64,000 nt of DNA from SHZL01 sp963708905 (lineage in GTDB: Bacteria; Pseudomonadota; Gammaproteobacteria; Xanthomonadales; SZUA-36): the NCBI GenBank assembly GCA_963708905.1, contig CAVPUV010000017.1, positions 4,646-68,645 on the forward strand. Direction: 5' to 3'. The position numbers and the translations under genes were made by a program. The notes beneath the pieces were generated by a model. That model was not told the DNA's origin, ran no database searches, and was given only the letters and a program-made list of their open reading frames with translations. Below, piece after piece: positions 1 through 7,437 of the stretch (the stretch's first letter is position 1; every line of letters starts with the position of its first letter).

Positions 1-408
1 AATCTCAACCAAAGAAACCCGCCCGCCATGTGACGCCAGTGACGGGTTTATTTCCGATTCCAACAGCCATTCTATGCGCCGTTCTATGGGTGCATCTCCA
101 GGCGGCTCGGAGCCCTTGATACCCGGCGCACGAATGGTCAACTGCCCGCCTGTCGCGTTCTCTTCGAAATCGATCTGTGCCTGCTCCAACCAGTCTTCGC
201 TGGTCAAGGCAACGTAGAGATTGAATGCCGGATAGGAGATGACCCGGTCATCAACCTGGTGCTGCCCTTGTGGGCAGAACTGGAGATCACAACTGGCGTT
301 GGGGGTTCCTGGCTGATTCACCGAAATACGCAATCCCAAGCCACTTTCGTCCTGTTGGGCGATCAGTCGCTGGAAATAATTCTGCGCAGTGGAAGTAATC
401 TCGATCAT
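1..408 (-). CDS. nfuA: Fe-S biogenesis protein NfuA (3' end cut off by window edge)
   Basis: NfuA is a cytosolic Fe-S carrier that delivers [4Fe-4S] clusters to apo-proteins, mainly under oxidative stress or iron starvation. The visible 136 codons begin MIEIT at ATG 408 and carry the degenerate IscA/HesB-like N-terminal domain (about residues 1-95), including the family motif NQPGTPNASC near residue 29. The Nfu domain then starts with ERRIEWLLESEINPSLASHG. The C-terminal CxxC that binds the cluster lies beyond position 1 and cannot be checked. Two direct copies of GATGCTGCATA sit just upstream (425-449). The next gene on the same strand, an esterase, ends 51 bp upstream, so nfuA may be co-transcribed with it or use its own promoter in that gap. 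Confidence 0.93.
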   Translation of the reverse strand, partial: MIEITSTAQNYFQRLIAQQDESGLGLRISVNQPGTPNASCDLQFCPQGQHQVDDRVISYPAFNLYVALTSEDWLEQAQIDFEENATGGQLTIRAPGIKGSEPPGDAPIERRIEWLLESEINPSLASHGGRVSLVEI

Positions 409-424
409 GGGCCATCCTGTATTT

Positions 425-449
425 GATGCTGCATAAAAGATGCTGCATA
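425..449. repeat. Two direct copies of an 11-bp sequence upstream of nfuA
   Basis: GATGCTGCATA occurs at 425-435 and again at 439-449, 14 bp apart start to start, inside the 51-bp gap between the esterase stop and the nfuA start. Nearly one and a half helical turns separate the copies. A regulator-binding site for nfuA is possible but there is no motif match to a known regulator. Confidence 0.5.
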
Positions 450-459
450 GAATACGCGT

Positions 460-1506
460 TTATCTGGATGTGCCGACAGCTTTTTTCAAGACCTTGGCGA
501 GGTAAGGCAAAGAGTGATCCAAGCGCCAAGCGATGGCTGAATGACTACCATCAAATTCCTGGTAGTGAAAATCGATCTTTAATTGTCGCAGCTTGTCAGT
601 CAATGCACGGCTTCCGAACTGTATGTGATATTGGTCGTAACTTCCTACGTCAATGTACAGACCATGCAGTTTTTTCAATGCACCGGCTTTTTCGACAACC
701 TGGTTGAGTGGGTCAAAAGCCAGCCAACATTGCCAACGCTCCGGGTCCAGCGTGCAGGTGCGCAGATCAAAAGGCAGCCGGATATGGCGGGGATTCTCCA
801 GGTCCGGATCATAACTGGCAGCCATCGCCAGGATCATAAGCGTGGTGAAGTCCCGTGCAGAAGGTTTGTTCTTTTTCCAGAATGCCCGCACGAACGCCAG
901 CGCATCGCCTGCATAGTCTGCCAGCACCGCGCAAGTTTCAGCGAACGCGGGGCGATAGACCAGTTCGAAACCAACATCACCGGCATGACTGGCCGCTGCC
1001 CCCCAGGTGTCACTGAATTGCATGGCCAGATAAAGTGCACCAAAACCCCCGGATGATTTACCGAACAGACCGCGTCCATGGCATTGATGGAGAACGTTGA
1101 CGTGCGCGGAAACGAAGGGCACCAATTCTTTCACCAGGTAATCGGCATAGTGCCCTAACGCTGCGGAGTTAACATACTGATTACCGCCCAGTGAGGTATA
1201 ACAATCCGGCAGCACCACCACCACTGCGGGCATCAGGCCCTGTCCGATGAGCCGATCCAGGCGGTCGGGCAGATTTTCTCCTTGATTACGCCAATTGAGA
1301 TGTCCAGGACCGGAATTGGTAAATGCCGCCAGATCCCACAGGGCGATGTAGGGATCAGCGTTTTCGCTATAGCCCGGCGGCAAGTAAACATGTACCGCGC
1401 GGTCCGTGGGGTCGTTCCAAGGATTGTTTTGCAAGACCAGCGACCGGTGATCCAGGCGGATGACTGTGCCTTTGCGCCAGTCGCCGTGCTCCCGCAATAA
1501 AGTCAT
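460..1506 (-). CDS. Putative alpha/beta-hydrolase esterase (esterase D / enterochelin-esterase-like)
   Basis: This 348-residue protein has the layout of the D-type esterase family. The nucleophile elbow is GKSSGG at 149-154, with Ser151 in the GxSxG pattern. A catalytic-type His lies in DGSH near 322, and an early HVYLPPGY strand is typical of enterochelin-esterase-like folds. No signal peptide is visible, so it is probably cytosolic. Its ATG shares one base with the galU stop (TGATG), which implies translational coupling to galU and a place in the polysaccharide operon. The substrate cannot be read from the sequence; an acyl or acetyl ester on a sugar is one possibility given the neighbours. 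Confidence 0.75.
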   Translation of the reverse strand: MTLLREHGDWRKGTVIRLDHRSLVLQNNPWNDPTDRAVHVYLPPGYSENADPYIALWDLAAFTNSGPGHLNWRNQGENLPDRLDRLIGQGLMPAVVVVLPDCYTSLGGNQYVNSAALGHYADYLVKELVPFVSAHVNVLHQCHGRGLFGKSSGGFGALYLAMQFSDTWGAAASHAGDVGFELVYRPAFAETCAVLADYAGDALAFVRAFWKKNKPSARDFTTLMILAMAASYDPDLENPRHIRLPFDLRTCTLDPERWQCWLAFDPLNQVVEKAGALKKLHGLYIDVGSYDQYHIQFGSRALTDKLRQLKIDFHYQEFDGSHSAIAWRLDHSLPYLAKVLKKAVGTSR

Positions 1507-2393
1507 CAGCCGCGCCCGGCACGTTTCAGTGCAGCGCTGATATGGGCAAGGATGGGTTCACGCAAATCGTCCAGTTCCAGGGCATGATCTATGGTGGCGC
1601 GAACATATCCTTCCCGGCTGCCGCAATCGAAACGCACCCCTTCGAACGGTAATGCAAGTACGGTCTCGGACTGCAGCAATGCAGCAATCCCGTCAGTGAG
1701 CTGGATTTCACCCCCAACGCCTGCTTTGACGTTACGCAAACAGTCAAAGATCCGGGGTGACAGCACATACCGGCCGACCACGCCAAGGTTGGACGGTGCG
1801 TCTTTAAAATCCGGCTTTTCCACGATGGTATGGATCGCGCGCAAACCGTCGACATTTTCCGTGACGCCCACGACTCCATAGCTGCGGGTCAGTTCGGGCG
1901 GTATTTCTTCAACGCCCAACACACTGGCACCGGTGCGGTTGTACAGGTCAATCATTTGTGCGATGGCACCAGGGCCATGGCTCAGCACCAGATCATCGGC
2001 CAGGATGATGGCAAAAGGCTCATCGCCCACTACGGATTCGGCACACAGGATGGCATGGCCCAGTCCCAGAGCTTCTGCCTGAGTCACATACACCAGGTTG
2101 ACATGATCAGGCACAATTTCGCATACCCGCGAGAGCAGTTCGGTCTTTCCTGATTGCGCCAGGCGGGTCTGCAATTCAAATGCAGTGTCGAAGTGGTCGG
2201 AAATCGAATGCTTGTTGCGGCTGGTAATAAAGATCAGGGTGTCAATACCTGCTTTCAGCGCCTCCTCCACGGCATACTGGATCAGCGGTTTGTCCACCAC
2301 CGGCAGCATTTCTTTCGGAATTGACTTGGTCGCCGGCAGGAAGCGGGTTCCAAGTCCGGCGACGGGGAAGACAGCTTTGCGGACTGGTTTCAC
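1506..2393 (-). CDS. galU: UTP-glucose-1-phosphate uridylyltransferase
   Basis: GalU makes UDP-glucose from UTP and glucose-1-phosphate, a precursor for LPS core, exopolysaccharide and other glycans. The nucleotidyltransferase signature is complete near the N-terminus (GLGTRFLPATKSIPKEMLPV), and EKP and GVGGEIQLTDGI motifs of the family follow. At 295 residues it has the family's usual length. The start is GTG at 2393, 15 bp after the end of the WbpM-like gene, and its stop overlaps the esterase start by one base. The block WbpL-like, WbpM-like, galU, esterase therefore reads as one minus-strand operon. Confidence 0.97.
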   Translation of the reverse strand: MKPVRKAVFPVAGLGTRFLPATKSIPKEMLPVVDKPLIQYAVEEALKAGIDTLIFITSRNKHSISDHFDTAFELQTRLAQSGKTELLSRVCEIVPDHVNLVYVTQAEALGLGHAILCAESVVGDEPFAIILADDLVLSHGPGAIAQMIDLYNRTGASVLGVEEIPPELTRSYGVVGVTENVDGLRAIHTIVEKPDFKDAPSNLGVVGRYVLSPRIFDCLRNVKAGVGGEIQLTDGIAALLQSETVLALPFEGVRFDCGSREGYVRATIDHALELDDLREPILAHISAALKRAGRG

Positions 2394-2408
2394 GGTACTG
2401 GTTTCCGG

Positions 2409-4307
2409 TCAACCGGACCGGTGCAAGGAAATGATGTTGGGATTTTCCTGCGCGGTGTTAACGGAAGTCTTGCCCAACTCCGGTACCAGTTTCAATAGAA
2501 TGTGCTGAATCTTCTTGGTGTCGTAGCGTTTGACCGCCAGTTCAGCTTCACGCAAATCCGCGCCCAGGTTTTCCCAATTGTGTTCCCGCGGTTGCGCCAG
2601 AAATATTTTTTCATGCTTGGTCTGTTCATACGGTTCAAGTTCATGGAACAGTTCTTCAAACAATTTTTCGCCTGGACGCAGGCCAATATAAACAATCTGG
2701 ATATCCCGCCCGGGAACTTTGCCGGAAAGGCGGATCAGTTGCTCGGCGAGATAGGTGATCTTGACCGGTTCACCCATGTCCAGCACGTAGATTTCCCCAC
2801 CACTGCCCAGCACGGCAGCCTGCATGATCAACTGGCTGGCTTCAGCAATGGTCATGAAATAACGGGAAATTTCCGGGTGAGTTACGGTGACCGGACCGCC
2901 GCGTGCGATCTGTTCCTTGAACAATGGCACCACACTGCCATTTGAATTCAACACATTACCGAAGCGCACGGTAATGTAGCGCGTGCGTGAGCGGGCATTC
3001 ATGTTCTGGCAATACATTTCGGCCACGCGCTTGGTAGCCCCCATGATATTGGCCGGATTGACTGCCTTGTCGGTGGAAATCAATACAAACGTACCCACAC
3101 CATGTCGTTCGGCTGCTTCAGCCAGGCGCATCGTGCCCAGCACATTGTTACGAAACGCCTCTCGCACCTGGGTCTGCAGAATGGGCAAATGCTTGTAGGC
3201 GGCTGCATGGAAGATCATGTCGGGTTTGTATTCACCCACCACCTTTTCCACCGTGGCGGAATCACAGATATCACCCAAGACGCTGCAAAACACAAGATCC
3301 TCAAATTCACTGCGCAGCTCGTGATCAATGCGGTACAAGGCATATTCGCCATTGTCAACCACGATCAGTTCCACCGGGTTGAGGCGGGCAATCTGGCGGC
3401 ACAATTCAGAACCAATGGAGCCCCCACCGCCGGTAATCATCACCCGCTTTCCCACCAGGCCCTCACGGATGGAGTCCCACTCCAGCGATACGGGTTCACG
3501 CCCCAACAAGTCGTCGATGACGACCCGCTTCAGGTCATCGATGCGAGTGGCCTTGCTACCCAGGTCGTTGAGCGTCGGCAGGGTACGGAACTCTATCCCG
3601 CTGTGCTCACATACTTCGACGACATGTTGCATTTGCTGGTTGGTAGCGGATGGCATTGCAATGATCGCCAAATCAGCGTGGACCTCGCGCGATATCCGCG
3701 CCAGCTTTTCGATCGAGCCCAGCACCGGAACCCCATGCACCTGTGCACCGCGCAGACGGCGGTCATCATCCAGAAAGCCGATAACATCAAAGCCCCCACG
3801 GTGCCGCAACTCGCGTTCCAACAATGCACCTGAGCGGCCGGCACCCAGGACCAGAACCCGTTTGAGCCCACTGTCCGGCTGGCGTGCTGGCAACCTGGAG
3901 TCTTTCCAGAATCGATACCACATGCGCGGCAAACCCAGCGTCAGAAACAAACTGACCGGATAGATCAGCATCGCCCCCAGCATCTGGCGGATCTCCGACG
4001 GAAAAAACAGGACCAGCGTAATGCTGACCAGGACGGTACCGTACAGAGCGGCGCGCGCAATATTCCACAGATCGGGAAAACTGGCAAATCGCCACAGACC
4101 TTTGTACAAGCCGGTCGACCACAATACCAGACCCTGGATGAAAAGAATCAGTGAAATTTCACCCCAACGGGGCAGCGACTCGATGATGCCGGGGAATGCG
4201 GCATGGCGAATGATAAAACCGGCAGCGAGCCAGGAAACAACCACCATTACGAGGTCATGACCGATAACAGCCGCCCGCGGATGCCGCAGAATGCGCATTA
4301 CGTCCAT
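2409..4307 (-). CDS. WbpM/CapD/FlaA1-like membrane UDP-sugar 4,6-dehydratase
   Basis: Membrane-bound nucleotide-sugar dehydratases of this class convert UDP-GlcNAc to a 4-keto-6-deoxy sugar, the entry point for many O-antigen residues. The protein has about four N-terminal membrane helices (roughly 1-130), a first Rossmann-like motif VLVLGAGRSG near 151-160, and a second NAD-binding motif TGGGGSIGSE near 292-301. The catalytic loop STDKAVNPANIMGATKR (about 411-427) has Met in place of the usual SDR tyrosine (SMK triad), as in WbpM. ATG 4307 is chosen, with GGGA upstream; a TTG at 4337 would add ten residues and overlap the transferase gene. Length (632) fits the long, membrane-anchored form. 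Confidence 0.92.
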   Translation of the reverse strand: MDVMRILRHPRAAVIGHDLVMVVVSWLAAGFIIRHAAFPGIIESLPRWGEISLILFIQGLVLWSTGLYKGLWRFASFPDLWNIARAALYGTVLVSITLVLFFPSEIRQMLGAMLIYPVSLFLTLGLPRMWYRFWKDSRLPARQPDSGLKRVLVLGAGRSGALLERELRHRGGFDVIGFLDDDRRLRGAQVHGVPVLGSIEKLARISREVHADLAIIAMPSATNQQMQHVVEVCEHSGIEFRTLPTLNDLGSKATRIDDLKRVVIDDLLGREPVSLEWDSIREGLVGKRVMITGGGGSIGSELCRQIARLNPVELIVVDNGEYALYRIDHELRSEFEDLVFCSVLGDICDSATVEKVVGEYKPDMIFHAAAYKHLPILQTQVREAFRNNVLGTMRLAEAAERHGVGTFVLISTDKAVNPANIMGATKRVAEMYCQNMNARSRTRYITVRFGNVLNSNGSVVPLFKEQIARGGPVTVTHPEISRYFMTIAEASQLIMQAAVLGSGGEIYVLDMGEPVKITYLAEQLIRLSGKVPGRDIQIVYIGLRPGEKLFEELFHELEPYEQTKHEKIFLAQPREHNWENLGADLREAELAVKRYDTKKIQHILLKLVPELGKTSVNTAQENPNIISLHRSG

Positions 4308-4320
4308 TATTTCATCCCGC

Positions 4321-5319
4321 TTAAGCGAGCACTCCAATTTTTTGTATCGCCAGCGACCAACTCAACCCGAGTGCCAGGGTTATGGCTGAAGCCACCACCG
4401 TGGCTGACACCGGATAATTGACTGCAACTGCAATTGCCGGCGCCACCAGTAACAGGTTGATCAACTGATAGAGCAACAGGACCCTGCCATGTGACCAACC
4501 ACTGACTATCAATCGCTGGTATAGATGTTGTTTGTGGGGATTATACCACTGCTCACCCTTCAATACCCTGTTGATAAGGGTCAGAGTGCTATCACACATG
4601 AATACCAGCATCACCATCCATGCGACCGGCACTGCGAGGCTGCCATTGAACACTCCGTAGATCAGTAATGCGGCAAAGGCGAAACCGAGAGAACCGCTGG
4701 CGACATCGCCCATAAAAACGCGTGCACTTCCCAGGTTCCAGGGCAGAAACCCGACGCATGCACCTGCCAGCAATGACGAAATCAGCGCCGCTTCCACGTC
4801 GCCTGCAGCGTAATAAAGCCAGGCCATCATTACCCCTGCAAAAACGCCTTGAAACCCTGCCATGCCGTTGCTGCCATCCATGAAATTGTACAGATTGGTC
4901 ATCCACAGCAGATAGATTCCCGCTGCCAATAACGACAACAGTCCCGCAGTGGAACCGTGGTCGCGGAAACACCATAGCAGGTAGAAGCTGACCGTAAGCT
5001 GAACGGTAAAGCGCAGACTTGCGGATAAGGAAACACGATCATCCCGCCAGCCAACCAGGCTGAGCACCACGAATCCGGGCAGCAAGCAGTGCGACCAATA
5101 GATCATCACCGCTGACTCGCGGGACAGCAACAAAGTTACAATAACCAGTGCGGCGACGATTCCAGCTCCACCCCCTCGAGGCGTAGGCACAGTGTGACTG
5201 TGGCGTTCATATGGAATGTCCAGCATGCCCCGTCGACGTGCATACCAGGTAAAAACTCCGGTGAGCGAGCTCGCCAGGACCACAGTGATCAGTAACTGCA
5301 CAAATGGATGAGTCGGCAT
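4321..5319 (-). CDS. Glycosyltransferase family 4 (WbpL/WecA/MraY-like) initiating sugar-phosphate transferase
   Basis: This polytopic membrane enzyme transfers a sugar-1-phosphate (GlcNAc or an N-acetyl-fucosamine type sugar) from UDP to undecaprenyl phosphate, starting an O-antigen or related glycan. Recognisable motifs are the acidic GWRDD of the Mg-binding loop, the NLYNFMDGSNG motif and the cytoplasmic NPHKQHLYQRL histidine motif, spread over about ten hydrophobic segments. The ATG at 5319 (MPTHPF) is preferred to a start 72 bp upstream because that extension would run far into lapB and is not hydrophobic. With this start the protein has 332 residues and begins 11 bp after the lapB stop. 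It matches WbpL in order relative to ihfB and WbpM. Confidence 0.9.
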   Translation of the reverse strand: MPTHPFVQLLITVVLASSLTGVFTWYARRRGMLDIPYERHSHTVPTPRGGGAGIVAALVIVTLLLSRESAVMIYWSHCLLPGFVVLSLVGWRDDRVSLSASLRFTVQLTVSFYLLWCFRDHGSTAGLLSLLAAGIYLLWMTNLYNFMDGSNGMAGFQGVFAGVMMAWLYYAAGDVEAALISSLLAGACVGFLPWNLGSARVFMGDVASGSLGFAFAALLIYGVFNGSLAVPVAWMVMLVFMCDSTLTLINRVLKGEQWYNPHKQHLYQRLIVSGWSHGRVLLLYQLINLLLVAPAIAVAVNYPVSATVVASAITLALGLSWSLAIQKIGVLA

Positions 5320-5330
5320 CTTGACACGCG

Positions 5331-6497
5331 TTATTCGCCGAGAACTCCCTGGATGGTTCGGGTTGTATCCCAGTTTCGGCAGCTTGGGCACTGCCAGTGA
5401 TGGGTTTGTCCACTAAAGCCGCAGTGCGAACAACGATAGCCAGGCTGCCGCGCCATAAGGCGTGAGGTAACCGCCTTGAGAATGTCATCGCTGGTTTCCG
5501 CAGGTAAATGGCCATCGGCCCGAAACCCGACGAGGCGATCAAGACCCCGCACGGAAGGTTTTTTGTGCAGCGCTTCGACCAGAAAAGCGCCCGCCGCCTC
5601 TGGCCCCTGCTCTCGACTGATGAACTCGGTCATCGTGAGTACCAGGGATACGCCCTGGTAGTGTTGGGACCATTCCTGTAACTTGGCACGCGCCCGCGAA
5701 GGAGTCCCGGCCTTGTCTGCCGTTGCGATATAGTCTTCCAGCAGGTCTGGTAAATAATCGATATCCAGTTCAGCAATTTCCTCGTACGCAGCCAGCGCCG
5801 GTTCAAGCCTGTTCTCGGCCAAATTCATTCTGGCGAGGATAAACTGCGCCCTGATGCATTGTGGATCGTGGCGCCGGGCTTGCCGCAACTGTTTACGCGC
5901 CAGCGGCAGATCATTGTCCATCAAGGCCTGTTCCGCCAGTTCACAACAGAACTGTGCCATCGTACCCCCGAGGTAAACATCTTCCACCTTTTCAAGACGT
6001 TCAGCCTGAGCCAATGCCTTGCCCCAGTCCTTTTCCTGTTGATAAATGTCCAGCAAACTACGCAGTGCAGAGGTTGATGACGCATCACTCTCTACCAATT
6101 CAGAGAACAGGCGTTCCGCCCGATCAAGCAATCCGGCGCGCATATAATCTTCACCAAGCTCCAACAAAGCCTGGGTGCGTTGCTCTGGCTCCAGACCGGA
6201 TTTGGCAATGATGTTCTGGTGAAATCGGATGGCCCGATCAATTTCGCCGCGGCGGCGAAAAAGATTGCCGAGCGCCATGTGTGTTTCTACAGTTTCCTGG
6301 GTTACATCCGCCAGATCGAGAAATACCTGAATGGCCTTGTCAGGCTGCTCTGTCAGAAGGTAATTGAGTCCCTGAAAATACTGGTCACTGAACAGTTTGT
6401 TTCTTTTTCTGACAGCCCGGCGGCCGTAGTTCCTGGCCACCCACCAACCAAAGTAGCCGGTGACAGGCAGCAACAGGTACGGCAGATATTCAATCAT
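5331..6497 (-). CDS. lapB: Lipopolysaccharide assembly protein B
   Basis: LapB (YciM) is an inner-membrane-anchored cytoplasmic protein that controls LPS synthesis by promoting FtsH-dependent turnover of LpxC. The 388 residues start with one membrane helix (about 2-22), continue with tandem TPR-type helical repeats (about 40-340), and end in a rubredoxin-like metal knuckle with Cys356, Cys359, Cys370 and Cys373. All four metal-binding cysteines are present. The start overlaps the end of lapA by 8 bp, as in other gammaproteobacteria, and the downstream genes are surface-glycan genes. Confidence 0.96.
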   Translation of the reverse strand: MIEYLPYLLLPVTGYFGWWVARNYGRRAVRKRNKLFSDQYFQGLNYLLTEQPDKAIQVFLDLADVTQETVETHMALGNLFRRRGEIDRAIRFHQNIIAKSGLEPEQRTQALLELGEDYMRAGLLDRAERLFSELVESDASSTSALRSLLDIYQQEKDWGKALAQAERLEKVEDVYLGGTMAQFCCELAEQALMDNDLPLARKQLRQARRHDPQCIRAQFILARMNLAENRLEPALAAYEEIAELDIDYLPDLLEDYIATADKAGTPSRARAKLQEWSQHYQGVSLVLTMTEFISREQGPEAAGAFLVEALHKKPSVRGLDRLVGFRADGHLPAETSDDILKAVTSRLMARQPGYRCSHCGFSGQTHHWQCPSCRNWDTTRTIQGVLGE

Positions 6498-6765
6498 ATG
6501 GACTGCCCGTCAACCCGCTACTGCTGGTCTTCGATCGCCGCGCTTTGCGTAAATGCATGCGCAGCGGCAGGATACTGAAGAGCCAGGCCAGCATCAGACC
6601 CAGCAACAGGCCAACCGCAAGTGCGACAAGCAACAACAATCCCAATGGCCAGTGCAGTTGGATCCAAAGCAGGTCAACGACAACTACTTCATGATTCAGC
6701 GTACCGATGAGCAGGCCCAGCGCAATGGCCAGGAGCAAGACAATGATAAAACCTGTGCGGTACAA
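6490..6765 (-). CDS. lapA: LapA domain protein (DUF1049)
   Basis: A 91-residue inner-membrane protein with two hydrophobic helices separated by a short charged stretch (about 5-23 and 38-65), followed by a basic C-terminus. This is the architecture of LapA, a partner of LapB in LPS assembly. The start appears to be TTG at 6765, with GGGAG six bases upstream. The 3' end overlaps the lapB start by 8 bp, which indicates a lapAB operon. Identity rests mainly on position next to lapB and ihfB and on topology. Confidence 0.88.
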   Translation of the reverse strand: MYRTGFIIVLLLAIALGLLIGTLNHEVVVVDLLWIQLHWPLGLLLLVALAVGLLLGLMLAWLFSILPLRMHLRKARRSKTSSSGLTGSPYD

Positions 6766-6904
6766 ACCCTGCTCCCAACCCTGCCCTGCGGAATCCCTGT
6801 TTACCTGCTCTGTGATACGAAAGCAAGTATTAACCCCAGCACGACGTGCTGCAATTATTGATTTATCGTTGTTGAATCAGTTGGTAGCTTTCCAAACTTA
6901 AGGA

Positions 6905-7050
6905 AACTCTGATCAATTCAGGGTTGTCGTGGCACACGGATGTGCCACCATTTTCAATGAGTGCATCTCATTGAAAATGAAGCCAAACAAAAATCACATT
7001 TTTTGTTTGGCGTGCTCTGATAATTCATGGATGAATTATTCAGAGCATTC
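6905..7050 (+). repeat. Diverged relative of the 152-bp multi-hairpin element (copy F)
   Basis: This non-coding stretch consists of four consecutive hairpins: TGGCACACGGATGTGCCA; a 29-bp stem with arms ATTTTCAATGAG and CTCATTGAAAAT; a stem around GCCAAACAAAAA; and TGCTCTGATAATTCA paired with its complement near 7031-7047. The second half of the first hairpin and the start of the next stem match copies C-E closely; the last two stems differ in sequence but keep the pattern. It ends exactly at the ihfB stop codon. Confidence 0.7.
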
Positions 7051-7350
7051 TTATTCAGATGGTATGGAGTCCGAAAAGTCGACTCTTTCACGCAGTGACT
7101 TGCCGGGTTTGAAATGGGGGACATGCTTGCCCGGTAAGGCCACAGAGTCCCCGGTTTTCGGATTTCTCCCCATGCGGGGTGCACGGAAGTGCAACGAGAA
7201 GCTGCCGAAACCACGAATTTCTATACGATCGCCATCTGCCAGGGCCCCACTCATGTGCTCGAGTATTGATTTGACCGCCAACTCTATGTCCAGGTGGGCC
7301 AGGTGTTTTTGATTCTCAGCCAAGAGGTCGATCAGTTCCGATTTTGTCAT
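7051..7350 (-). CDS. ihfB: Integration host factor subunit beta
   Basis: IHF-beta pairs with IHF-alpha to bend DNA sharply at specific sites, with roles in recombination, replication and transcription. The 99-residue protein opens MTKSELIDLLAENQ and contains the HU/IHF core GDRIEIRGFGSFSLHFRAPRMGRNPKTG (positions about 42-69), where the arm that intercalates into DNA carries the expected Arg-Asn-Pro. It follows rpsA, as in many gammaproteobacteria. A hairpin with a T-tract separates the two genes (7394-7428), so ihfB may receive read-through or have its own promoter. Confidence 0.97.
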   Translation of the reverse strand: MTKSELIDLLAENQKHLAHLDIELAVKSILEHMSGALADGDRIEIRGFGSFSLHFRAPRMGRNPKTGDSVALPGKHVPHFKPGKSLRERVDFSDSIPSE

Positions 7351-7393
7351 TTGCGTCTCGCTTTATCCCTGACGGACTGGTTTTACATACATT

Positions 7394-7428
7394 AAAACGG
7401 GAACCGGCAAAATGTCCGCCGGTTCCCG
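7394..7428 (-). terminator. Intrinsic terminator or attenuator between rpsA and ihfB
   Basis: The 11-bp stem CGGGAACCGGC / GCCGGTTCCCG (7398-7408 and 7418-7428) is followed, in the minus-strand reading, by TTTTAATG. It sits 10 bp after the rpsA stop. Confidence 0.75.
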
Positions 7429-7437
7429 CATTATTGG

